Source: Hydractinia symbiolongicarpus (Eukaryota > Cnidaria > Hydrozoa > Anthoathecata > Hydractiniidae). Taken from it: a stretch of DNA of 64,000 nt. The stretch's first letter is position 1. Each line of letters starts with the position of its first letter. The position numbers were made by a program, and so were the translations under genes. The stretch spans positions 26,230,501 through 26,294,500 of the forward strand of contig NC_079879.1 of assembly GCF_029227915.1 (NCBI RefSeq), given 5' to 3'. The notes below the pieces were generated by a model. It made no database searches, was not told the origin of the DNA, and saw nothing but the letters and a program-made list of their open reading frames with translations. Below are positions 24,200 through 34,770 of this stretch, one piece after another.

Positions 24200-26199
24200 A
24201 AGAAAAATTACAAAGTGCAAGCACAATAATAAACTCGACTAGTTAAGTTTTAGATTTAAAGTCTAGAGGTTTTGCTCCTCTAAAAAATGTGTTCTCAAGA
24301 AGACTTTATATTATATGCCTACTTTTTACCTTAGCTTTTATTTTGCCTAAATTATATGTGCTTATACTAATATGACAAAAAGTGCCTCAATAATACTTGC
24401 ACTAATTTTTTTTAAATAAGAAACACAAAATTTGCGTGTAGCCTCAATGTTTCTTAAATTTTTGTATTTTCAGCCTGAAATGTTTCTTATATGTTTCAAA
24501 AAATATTGTTAAAAGAAACTCATCTTAGAAGCTCAGTTTCTTTTTCGGTTTCTGATATGTTTTTTTATATACAAAGAAGTGTTATTATAATATAAGGAAG
24601 TGCAAACTCACACAGCGTTTTAATTATATGTGCTAATATTAATATGCCAAAGACTGTCTCTTTATGCCGAAAATTTGAAGGTGTTTTATAAATCTTGATA
24701 AAGTTCAAAAATTGTTTCCATTAAAAAAACATTCCACTCTGTAGATTGTTTGTAGCAGATTCCGTGGCTCAAAAATTTACAGCTGTTTCATAAATCTTGA
24801 TAAAGTTAATAAACTGTTTCTTTTTGTGAAGATTATTTTTTTCAGTTGTTTCGTATGAATTATCGAATTCTTAACACTTAGTTTCTGTTACTTGATTTTT
24901 ATAGTGACTCGTCTTACCTGGCATGCATAAGATAAGTCTGTTGCATTTTTTTCTGTAATTTTTCTATTAGTTAAAAGTTTTTAATCAGTGTTTAACCCTG
25001 TATTTTTTTCCGTATAATCATTGTGTTTTATTTTTTTTTAAGTATGTTTTCTTAATAAGTCCCCAACCTGCCCCCAAATTACGCTATGGAACCATATTTT
25101 AGAATTAATTATAAAAACTAAATATACCATTAAAACTAATTAAAAGTATTTGAGATTCATGAAAGATATGACATGTTTCAAGTTCTGGATAGTTTGTTCT
25201 ATAATTGTCTATAAAACAGATCTTGCGTCACTTGTAATCATTGTCATAAAAGCTACTGTGCTAAATGCAATAGGGAACTCACCATCTTCACCCATTTCAC
25301 GATCGATAGTTTCTAGATAAGTATCAGGTTCTGGATAATGTTCTATTTATCTGTTTACTTTAAAATCAATACAATATTTTTTAGTTCATGTTTGTCATGC
25401 ACAAGTACAGACATTTTTTATGATCTGTATGATGACATGTGCATTTAAATTACCCTTTACACTATAAAATACATTACTTTGCACTTTTCCCCAAGTATTG
25501 TTCATACCTGGGTCAGTTCATTGGGGAATATATTTTCAGTTCTTCTTTTTAATTACCACTTTTTTTAGTTTCTAGGTTTGCAGCATTAGCATGGATATAA
25601 TGACATTGTTTTAGATGCAAAAAAAGAGACAAAGGATCCTAGTTATTTGATTCATTTACTACACCTGGTTTTGCAAGAGAATACTTTGGAGAGACAGGAG
25701 ACCTATCAAAGTGTGGCTGTGCAATAATTTCTGTTGTGGAAACATGTTTAAAGGTATGGATTCACAAAGACAAATTTAGGATTCTAGTCTTTATAAATGT
25801 TTACTGGGGTTAATATTACTTTGATACTTAGGGTTAATATCAGTTTGATGAAAATTTCCCCAAGAATCAATTCACCCTCGCTATTGGACAAGTGTACAAC
25901 CCTGATATTAAAAAATAAACTAACGTAATTTAAAACATATTTTCTATTTATAGGATATTGTGCCAGTATGAACAATGTGCAACGAGTATATACAATTTTA
26001 CACTAACATTGCAAGCCTTTTATTTAAATTGAATTATCACAATTTGTGTTCTCTGGCTTTCTGTTAAAGTATGAGCTTTGCATGCATGTCTTTTTGTCTT
26101 CAGGGAGCAAGTGGAGATGTTGGAGGAGATGTGGTTGATGAAGTGAATGATGTGACAATATTTGTGTTATTGAATTAAATTTTTTTTCTATATTTCTGT
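24200..26199. other. Intergenic, AT-rich
   Basis: No gene recognised. Around 24360-24800 short segments recur loosely, such as ATATGTGCTAATATTAATATG-like and CTTGATAAAGTTCA. A partial early copy of the CAGGGAGYAARTRGAGATGTT motif lies near 26100-26125 (see 26200-26660). Small ORFs here have no recognisable similarity. Confidence 0.45.
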
Positions 26200-26660
26200 T
26201 AATTAAAGAGTATGAACTGTGTTTGCATGTCTTATTGTCTTTAGGGAGTAAATAGAGATGTTGGACAAGTGATGCTTTCAATGAAGCGCCGTCCCAAAAA
26301 CGGATAAAATTAGGAGGTAAAGGTATATAATGCATATTATTTTGTAAATGATTGTATTATATTCTGAAGTTAAAATATTATAAATCTTTGTTTGTAAAGA
26401 AAAATAAAGACGAAACCATCGTTTTAAATAGCCTACTTAAAAAACAAATTTCTTATGTGGAGTACAATAAAAAATATTGTTTTGGTGCAAGGTCTTAATT
26501 TTAGATTTTGCTGGTTGATGGGCTATAGGGCGGAAGGCCAGTTTCGTTTCCTAACCCGTCGATCATGGTTTTGTGTGGGAAAACAAAAACTGAGTATTTG
26601 GAATCATTAGTGAAACGAAAAAGACTGTTGTTATAAATTACAATACAAAGTATTGTACCA
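26200..26660. repeat. Direct repeat, left copy (pair with 29565-29960)
   Basis: Shares with 29565-29960, in the same order and orientation, GGGAGTAAATRGAGAWGTTG, GGTATATAATGCATMTTATT, TAAATGATTGTA, GGTCTTAATTTTAG, TCGATCATGG and AAGACTGTTGTTAT. The pair is clearly diverged. The hAT remnant lies between the two copies. Confidence 0.7.
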
Positions 26661-26853
26661 AGAATGGATTAATTCGCTATGATAAGAGAGGTGTTTTGCC
26701 GAAGAGACACTAAATTCAAAACTGAGTATTTGGAATCATTAGTGAAACGAAAAAGACTGTTGTTATAAATTACAATACAAAGTATTGTACCAAGAATGGA
26801 TTAATTCGCTATGATAAGAGAGGTGTTTTGCCGAAGAGACACTAAATTCAAAA
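26588..26853. repeat. Perfect 133-bp tandem duplication
   Basis: 26588-26720 and 26721-26853 appear identical by eye. The unit starts ACTGAGTATTTGGAATCATT and ends CACTAAATTCAAA. The identity suggests a recent duplication or an assembly artefact. It lies at the right edge of the left direct-repeat copy. Confidence 0.9.
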
Positions 26854-27136
26854 CTCTTTGATAACTGGATAGTTTACCTGTTTTAATTCGTTTCTCTTTC
26901 TGGTATTTGAATTTAACAACACTTAAATAGCTGCTAAGACAATAAATGACTGAAAGGGGGAAAAAGTACAAACTCCGATTTTTAAAGAAACTGGAAAGCA
27001 GTGCAAAAAATAATACATATATTTTCTAAATTCTAGGTGATGAATGTATGGACAATTGATTTCTTTTTGTGTAAGGTCTGTTGACAAATACTGGTTGGAG
27101 TAGAATTTTTTTCCACTAGTTCATTGTAAAAGAGAT

Positions 27137-27420
27137 TTGTCATGTGATGGTTTATGTAAAATAGACCCAAAGTTTTTTACGGAAGATCTTAGGCTGGATA
27201 TCATGGATTGTAGAAGTCAAAGTTATGATGGTGAAGGATCAGTGGCAGGTTTAACAAATAGTTTAGCAGCAAGACTCCTGTGCATAAAAAAGCCTTGCAC
27301 ACACATTGCTATAACCATCGATTAAATCTAGCAATCTGTAAATCCTGTGGCATAAATTATAAAGCCAAATTAGAGATATCTAAATTTTTTTTAACTACTC
27401 TGAAACTAGGTGGTTGATTC
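27137..27420 (+). pseudogene. hAT/DUF4371 transposase fragment 2
   Basis: Encodes EDLRLDIMDCRSQSYDGEGS and VAGLTNSLAARLLCI. A one-base frame change then gives HTHCYNHRLNLAICKSCGIN, which fits the family's HCxxHRLNLAI segment that follows the CRGQ motif by about 30 residues. The frameshift and stops make it a dead copy. Confidence 0.7.
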
Positions 27421-27740
27421 TAGAACGTAATATATGTTTGCGCAACAAGGTAGGTTAAAATTTTGAAGGCATGGAGGATTTAATAACCTTTATGTAGTTA
27501 TTGTAAACACATTAGACGAGATGAATTTAAATCATGTTTGCAAGGCTGATACATCCTCTAAAAACTCCTTAAAACTTGTTAAGGAGACGATGCATTAAAA
27601 GAACATTTACAAACTGTCAGTAAGAATGCTACTTATATCTCAAAACTTTTTAAAATGCTTTGATATGATGTTGTGGTTCAGTAATATCTAACATTGTTAA
27701 GAAGAGAAAAAAATGAGTTTTTCTTTCCAGATGAGGCAGC

Positions 27741-28650
27741 ATGTCTCTGGTTTGGAAGAAATTTTTAAGATATACTTATTGTGAGGAAAGGTTAGCAGGA
27801 AAAGATTTTGCCTCAGTTAAAATGTCTTTCCAAAGATTATCTTTGGATATTGTCGTGGGCAAGGGTATGTCGTGGGCAAGGGTATGTCGTGGGCAAGGGT
27901 ATGATGGGGCAGGGTCTGTTTCTGGACATAAAAATGGACTGTCAGCTCACATTTTAAGAATAAATAGGAAGGCTAAAAATACCCTAGAAAGAGTAAAGGA
28001 ATTATCCTATTTTTTTAACCTGTCTCAAGTTAGGTAACAGCCCCTAGAGGTAAATATTTTACGACATTGTCCTGAAGCTATAAAGAAAAAGTCAATTGAT
28101 GTTTGGCGGACTATATAAGTTGAACAGATAATTGGCTTAGATGTTTTTCAGGAATTATTTGTTGCAATTGTGTACACTTGGGAGGACTCAAGTATAAATC
28201 TTGATAAGGAATGTAACCGTGATACTACTACAAAAGCTACTTCCCTTCTGCATCTTGTTACTAATTTTTATTGTTTCACTAGTTGTAACACGGTCAGTAA
28301 TGGACTTATTGTTGCCAGTTACAAAGACTATTGACCTTTTAGCGAGCTTGCAACTTATACAAAGTCTTAAAAATATGTCCTTAACTAAAGGGGCTTCTGC
28401 AAATGATTATCACAACGTTGGTACACAGAGGCAGTTTCAGTAAATTCTACAGTCAGTGTGCAAGAAGTAGACCTAGAGTTTGTTCTCGGCAGGTACATAG
28501 AAGTAATGTATCAGCTGATACTGTATCTAGTTACTACTTGCACAGCTTAACAATTCCCATTCAAGATCACCTAAGCACTAAACTTAGTGAATGGTTTGAA
28601 CCAAGTTCCTTAGGAGCTTATGCTGGTTTTGCAGTAATTCCATCGAATTA
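27741..28650 (+). pseudogene. hAT/DUF4371 transposase fragment 3 (longest)
   Basis: The most complete of the three fragments. It carries the CRGQGYDGAGSVSG motif at about 27889, then LRINRKAKNTLERVKELSYF with FNLSQVR, then frame-broken matches to the middle of the family (KKSIDVWRT, VEQIIGLDVFQELF, LLHLVTNF). At 28480-28640 it has CSRQVHRSNVSADTVSSYYL and LTIPIQDHLSTKL, which resemble the domain before the hAT dimerisation region in p52rIPK/ZMYM1-like proteins. A 17-bp unit (GTCGTGGGCAAGGGTAT) is repeated three times at 27854-27904, within the CRGQ motif. Multiple stops show decay. The dimerisation tail is missing, and a small MITE begins at 28651. Confidence 0.75.
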
Positions 28651-28734
28651 CAGAGACTCTCTATAATTTGAATATCTCTATAATTCGAACAAAAAGTTTT
28701 CTCCATGGGAATTCGAAGTAGGGAGAGTCAACTG
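28651..28734. mobile_element. Tiny MITE with pogo/Tigger-like ends
   Basis: An 84-bp segment begins CAGAGACTCTCTATAATTTG and ends so that the opposite strand reads CAGTTGACTCTCCCTACTTC. Starts of the CAGTnGACTCTC kind followed by ATAAxxxGAAC are typical of pogo/Tigger-type Tc1-mariner elements. TA precedes the left end and TGA follows the right, so the TA duplication is imperfect. It may be a self-folding derivative with only terminal sequence left. Confidence 0.5.
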
Positions 28735-29564
28735 TGATTCCACCATACATGATTTTTTAATTAACCATCCCCAAAAGATTTCTCACAAGGAAAAGTTTTA
28801 TCAGCTTTTTGCATTTTATTATGACGATTTATGACGAAACAAAAATGGACCTTTGGCAGAAATATTATGAAACTTGACCAATCTTGTGAATGCGAGTGTT
28901 CTTTTTCAGCTTGAAAAATTACAATAGTAGTACAATGAGCAATGACTAATAGTTTCGCCCTATTGAATGTTCACAAGTAGGTTAATGTAGAATATAATGC
29001 AGTATTTACATCACCTAAATTTTAAGATATATATAAGCCTATCAATAAATAATAAAGACAATATAGTTATATTAAGCTGTTGAAGGTAACACAGAAAAAG
29101 CGACACGGCAACACATAGTGCGTCAACAACAAAGATGAATAACCTAACACCAGCTGCGATAAGTCATGAGAAAGATCCTAAGATGGAAAAAAACAAAGTA
29201 AAAAATGGTTTTAAATGTCATGATAAAAGACCAATGTTCCAAAATAGTACAAACAAGCGTACAAGAACTACCGGAGAAAAAGAAGACGACAGAATCGTCA
29301 TTTTGAATGAAGTCTATTCTATTAGAGCAAAAACCATGCCGTGCTTGTAAATATTATCTGTCATAGTTATGTATTTTAATTATTTTGTGTTTCTTTAACC
29401 ATTTTACTTGGGGAAAAAGAATCAAATTATGAATACAATTATAGATATTTTTGCATGTATTAATTGTCATGCACTACTGTTTGAGACTTAAAATTCTGTA
29501 CTAATTTTCGCGCAAAAATTAGTACAAGGTAATTAAAGAACTGTACGTGAACATCTTATTATCT
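28735..29564. other. Intergenic between transposon remnants
   Basis: The ORF at 29135-29350 (71 codons, starts MNNLTPAAISHEKD, Lys-rich) has an ATG but no family that I recognise. It sits among transposon debris and may be a leftover of a mobile-element ORF. Nothing else was recognised. Confidence 0.4.
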
Positions 29565-29960
29565 TCAGGGAGTAAATGGAGAAGTTGGAGAAGTGATGCG
29601 TTTGATAAAAGCATTATCACAAAAAAGGATGAAAGTGGGGGGAAAGGTATATAATGCATCTTATTTCGTAAATGATTGTAATATATTCTTATTCACTAAA
29701 TTCGGTTAAGTTTAAATGTTATAAACCTTCCTTTGTAGAGAAAACATAAAGACAAAACCATTGATTTGATAGTCTACTTTTGGTTAAGAGGTCTTAATTT
29801 TAGGTTGTGCAGGTTGATACACAGTGGGATGGAAGTTCTGGTGCCGTTTTCTAGCTTGTCGATCATGGCCTGTGTGGGTAAACAAATACTGGGTATTTCG
29901 ATTTATCTGTGAAAAGGAAAAGACTGTTGTTATTAATTACAATATACAAAGTTGTTAAAC
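29565..29960. repeat. Direct repeat, right copy (pair with 26200-26660)
   Basis: Diverged second copy of the sequence at 26200-26660. It keeps the CAGGGAGTAAATGGAGAAG start, GGGAAAGGTATATAATGCAT, GGTCTTAATTTTAGGTTGTG and AGACTGTTGTTATTAATTAC. It lacks the 133-bp duplication found beside the left copy. Confidence 0.7.
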
Positions 29961-30012
29961 ACACAAGCATGTACGGAATTAGTTTGTTGTTACCTTTCTT
30001 GATTTTATTTTG

Positions 30013-30657
30013 ATGGGTGGATGGCGTTTGGCTTCAAGTTTTTTAAGCAGTAGCACCTATCGAAAACGCTATGTCAAGGTCGCTGGATGTGTGATTGCAT
30101 TGCCGCAGCACACACTAAGGCTTGTTTGTCATGACTTAGTGTTTGCGGCGGCAATGCAATCACTCAGGCTTGTATGTCATGACTTAAACTTGGTGGAGAG
30201 TGGCTTGCCTAATTTGCTGGCCAGACGACATGCGTTTAACCACCCTCTTCATTTGAGAGCCGTTCACCCCTTCATTTTTAACACAGTTGCGAACCTATGC
30301 TGGATTTTTATCGTGGTCTTAGGGATTCCCTTTGTTCTTCACTGTCTTGATGATTTTTTAGTCTGTGGGAAGTCAAGAGATGAGGTTGAGACACGTCTGG
30401 ATGCGATCCAGTCCCTTTGCTCTGAATTAGGAGTGTCTTTGGTCGAAGACAAAACGGTGGGGCCTGCACAGTCACTCGCATATCTGGAAATTGAGATTGA
30501 TTCATCTCAACAAATTATTCGGTTAACCACAGGAAAATATACAGGGTTACGGGATGATCTGCTAAGCTGGCACAATAAGAAAACGTGCACCAAGCACGAG
30601 CTTTTCTCTTTATTTAGGTCATCATCCTTTGCATTAAAAGTTGTTAAACCAGGTTGA
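30013..30657 (+). pseudogene. DIRS-like retrotransposon reverse transcriptase fragment
   Basis: An open frame of about 214 codons. From about residue 95 it contains FVLHCLDDFLVCGKSRDEVE, the palm motif (Y)xDDFL of reverse transcriptases, followed by LCSELGVSLVEDKTVGPAQS, then LAYLEIEIDSSQQIIRL and LSWHNKKTCTKHELFSLF with FALKVVKPG. This series matches the RT/RNase H junction of DIRS/tyrosine-recombinase elements, in which (A)CKVVxPG follows the LxSLxG segment. The N-terminal third is unlike an RT and overlaps an inverted repeat, so the frame is a fusion of unrelated pieces. No RNase H, recombinase or inverted terminal repeat was found. It is a truncated remnant. Confidence 0.7.
30091..30163. 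repeat. 16-bp perfect inverted repeat with direct repeats
   Basis: GTGATTGCATTGCCGC at 30091-30106 is mirrored as GCGGCAATGCAATCAC at 30148-30163. Each arm is followed by AGGCTTGTnTGTCATGACTT in the same orientation, the second at about 30166. The combination suggests a small inversion-duplication in the 5' part of the RT remnant. Confidence 0.8.
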
Positions 30658-32008
30658 ATATTTTTGCATAGGTTAGTCATTTTTCCACTTTAGTCTCCTG
30701 CTTGAACCACCACATTTATTTATATGCTGAAGATTAAGCAGACATTAGGTGGTGGTTGAAATTTCTCCCTGAATGGTAGAGTGTATGCCTCAGATTTGGG
30801 TTTTGCAGCAGTGTATAAGCACTGCTTGGGCAAAGGCTGTCACAGATGCTTGTCAAAACACTAATATGAAAACAACAACACATTTATAGGAATGTGCAAG
30901 AATACATGCAAAATTACAATGATATTTGATTTTTTCAAATTAAAGTATGGACAAAGCAGTAATGATTACAATAGCACCAGACAGTTAACGTTAACACTGG
31001 TAAAATTATTATGGGCATGGAATATTTTAGTACATAATATTAGGAAATGTAAAATCAATCTGACTGTTTGTTCCATACTGAATTACAGTATTTCCTTCTC
31101 TTTCTAATTTCAGTGTTGAGCGAATGGGAACAAGCAGTTATATAAAGTATCAATTATGTCAGATAGGGAAAATAAACAAAGGGATGATGAAAATGATCCA
31201 CTGTTACATTCCCTACACTGATTGAGGACAGAACAGGAACAAGATCAACAGAGTTTGCAACCAAGCAAAAAAACCTTACAGAAAAGAAAATGTAAACATA
31301 AAAGTAAATAACAAAAATGCATGCAGAAAAGGAGAAAGTTAAATTATTCTTCCTCTAGTAGTAGCTCTTTATGTTTGGAAAGTATAGTAGTGAAGATGAA
31401 CATCCTAAATTGATCGAAATTAGAAATATGTGATAAAAAAAGGATACATTTTTTTGACACAACAAAAAAATAAATCTAAAAAGAATGCCTTATTTATACT
31501 TAATAATCCTGTTTATACATTCTATTTAACAGATTTTTTGAAGAAGTAAGGTTGTAACCAAAATTGATAAGCAAGCGAGTGTACATTCAACATATATAGG
31601 ATACAAAATGTAACATAGGAAAAATCACAGTTGCTGACTTTACCTAAGCATAAAGCATAAAATCATACCGGTTAGTACTAAAGCAAAAACCCTCTAGGGT
31701 GTTGTGTTTTGTTTTGTAAGCATTTAAAGTGAGATATTGTACCTACAAGTTATTTAATTTTACGGTGAAATTTTTAATTTTTAGCAACATCAGGCAGTTA
31801 TATAATTTACATTTCTCACTGGTATAAACTGATAGCTAGGAAATATCTCTTAAAGAAAAACTCACTTACGTAAAACATTTAAAAACCGAAGACAAACATT
31901 TCTAGGCTTAAATTAAATAAATATTTCAATATTTTAGTTTTTTTTAAAATGTTTATAAAAATAACACAACTATAAAAATTGATGTTACCAAATACATTAC
32001 TGTGTAAT
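30658..32008. other. Intergenic
   Basis: AT-rich spacer between the RT remnant and the 3' end of PLPBP, which includes that gene's 3' untranslated sequence. No coding match, RNA gene or transposon end recognised. Confidence 0.5.
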
Positions 32009-33638
32009 CTATTTTGATGACACATCCGCAACTGCTTGCATTGTGTCTTTACTGTCTTTCTTCTTCTCTCTCGATCCAAATATGGTACTTCCAATACGAA
32101 CAGTTGTACTACCAGCAAGAATCTAAACATAAAAAAAATTCAAATCCGAATGAAAAATTAATACTGTGTTGCCATTTTCGAGTGACAAGTTAATTTATGT
32201 GTCTTTTTAAACCATGTCATAAAAAATAAAATAATTACAGCTTTTTCATAGTCATGCGACATTCCCATGCTCAATTGGACATCATTTTCATCCAGTTTTA
32301 AATCTTCACAAACCTTCTTGCGACAGTGAACTAAGCACTAAAGCATAACAGAAACCTTGTTACGATCAACAACGTTTTCCTAGTAGTAACCGGATTATGC
32401 TCAAGAAAGTCTTACTATGAAGTCTGGATTTGGACCAGTAATTTCTCGAAATGAACCAATAGTCATTAAGCCTTGCAAGCTTAAACAGTCACAATTACTT
32501 TGTATATGTTTTACAAGGTCTGTACATTCTGTTGGAGTACATCCTGATTTGTCTAATAAGAAATATAAAAAATAGTGAAGAAATTAAAACAATGCTGTTT
32601 TACACAAATGTTCCAACATACACCTTGTACTCGCATCTTTTATATTAATATCTGTCTGTCCGTAAGTGTGTGCGCGAGAGAAAAAAGTTGTTTTAGGGAC
32701 TCCTAAATAGCAAATGTAATTTTTTTTATTTTGTTGTTGAGATTGGAAAACTGCCAGGAGCTTTAAGATAGTAGTTGTCAGTAGCTTATAAGCGAATTCT
32801 ATTGTTTTTTTATAAAAATACATAACCTACTAGTTACAACTAGTCCATTTAAAACATTTTTGTTGTTAGATCTAACAACACAATACACTGCCACATTACT
32901 CTCACTAAGTCAAACACAATGTTTAAAATTTAAACATGACTTACTTTCTTCACCACTAGTATTTACTTGTGCAAATACTTTTAACATTTTATTACTGTTC
33001 TTCTTCTGCCAACTTTTATTTAAAGCATCAGCAAGTTTTATACTATCGACTGTTTGCACAACTTCCAGGTTTGGTGCTCCTAGGAAGATGAAATTAAGGT
33101 TGTATTAAATCAAACGTTTGTTCATCTGTGATATAAAATATGACTTGTAAACATAAAAAATACCATTGGAGTAGGTTTGCTGAAAAATAGTCACTTACCT
33201 AATAAATTATTTACTTTGTTCCTTTGCAAGTGACCAATAAAATGCCATCGGATATCTTCATATCCAGCGTCCTAAAAGCAAAAATAACAATGTATCTTAT
33301 TTTTTACACTCCAAAACATAAAATCCATGTCAATTGGTGTCATTTAACTCATATATTTTACAATGACAAAAAATGCAGACAAAGAAAAACAGCTTACCTT
33401 AAAATATGTTGCTTTTTGTACCAATTCTTGAACCTTAAAACAATTAAAAAATGTTGCAATCCTGAGGTACATTAAGTAAACACAAAATAATCAATATAAT
33501 AATAGTAATACATACGTAATTTTCACCAAAATCTCTCTGACCATGTTGATAAGCCACTTTAATCATTTCATGTGGTTTAGTTTTACTAACAGCTACCAGA
33601 CATGGGCCAGGTCTTCTGTCACTCTTTGTAATTGCATT
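32009..33638 (-). CDS. PLPBP: Pyridoxal phosphate homeostasis protein (YggS/PROSC family), first exon not found
   Basis: This protein binds pyridoxal 5'-phosphate and buffers its supply to apo-enzymes. Seven exons on the minus strand, listed 5' to 3': 33638-33516, 33433-33398, 33271-33199, 33079-32945, 32552-32416, 32337-32239, 32122-32009. They total 717 nt and stay in one frame of 238 aa to a TAG. Family landmarks: [13 protein letters not shown] with the PLP-binding Lys, [92 protein letters not shown] and VRIGSTIFG, the phosphate-binding end. Human PLPBP has about 275 aa, so roughly 25-35 N-terminal residues (helix 1 and the start) belong to an upstream exon ending in phase 0. I could not place that exon in 33640-34770. 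Confidence 0.93.
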
Positions 33639-34770
33639 CTAAAAATATAACACCCATTAAGAATTAATTTCTTTTTAGTCCTGCAACAGGTTGTTCACCC
33701 TTAATTCTTGTCAATTCTTGTCTTAACAAGTACACAGCTAAAAGAAAATGCATCTAATAGGAAGAATGGCACTTGGAAGAACAATTTAATGTGTTTTAGT
33801 ACATCGATTATAAAAAGAATCCACAAAAAAAAAGAAAACACAAATATATTAAAACTTTTTCTTACATTTAAACAATAGAACAATCAATAATAATTACAAT
33901 AATATGAACGTAAACAGGTTCGCAACAAGTCAACAAATAAAATTAACTTAAAAATAAGGATGTACGTGTCAACTGTTTCGTTCATAGTCTAAAAATGGTT
34001 TTCCACTGGTTGTGATTATTTGATACTTTTTTAAGCCTCATGTTTGGGTTGTTGAAAAAAGTTAATATTTTATTTCCTTGCTTTGAACACTATTTGTAAG
34101 GTTTAGCCTTTGGTTCTGGACTTCTAAATATTTTAAGTCACTGTTTTTACTGATAAACAAATGCCACTATTTGTTACATATCTTTTTACGTTTGATACAC
34201 AATGCATTTAATACATCCCATAAATTTTGGTGCAGCAATACTTTTCTTGACGTAGGTGGGTGACTATGAATGAAGACAGTATGTATGCAAAATGGCACAA
34301 GTACAATAACAGGCTGTCATGGCATCTTAGCCCTCAAAGAATTTCATATTTTAGGGAGGTATAAATTAATATTTATTGAAAAAGGTTTACAAATAGTGGA
34401 TTAAATATCAGGTTACCATAGGAAAAAAAATTTGAATCAGTTTTTAGGCAAACTAAATTCATTTTAGGAAAGGCATATATAAAAATAACTATAAAGTTTT
34501 TAACAAATAAGGAATAATCGATATAATACTTTTGTAACACGATTTTATCAATTTATTAAATTCATATTAGTTTTAAATAAATAAAAAGTGAATACCTTTT
34601 TTGCCATTCACAATTATTTATTTTTGTGCAAAAACTTATACTTTATTATGCACACCTAAAACCTTCTTCATGCATTTTCCTTCTAATAATAGAAACTCAA
34701 AACGTTACTTTTTTACAGTTTTCAATAACTAAAAATGCAAACAGAAAAAAAAACATCATCCAAAATGTTA
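33639..34770. other. Spacer that may hide PLPBP exon 1
   Basis: Minus-strand reading of this stretch found no ATG exon that both ends in phase 0 before a good GT donor and encodes the expected amphipathic helix. A nearby candidate, 33754 downward (MHFLLAVYLLRQELTRIK), has a helix-like sequence but the wrong splice phase. An AATAAA on the minus strand at about 34642-34647 probably ends the upstream MEI1-like transcript. Confidence 0.4.

Noticed and set aside
33701-33883. 60-codon minus ORF as PLPBP exon 1
   Set aside because: Hydrophobic Phe-rich sequence unlike the N-terminal helix of PLPBP and not in a usable splice phase.
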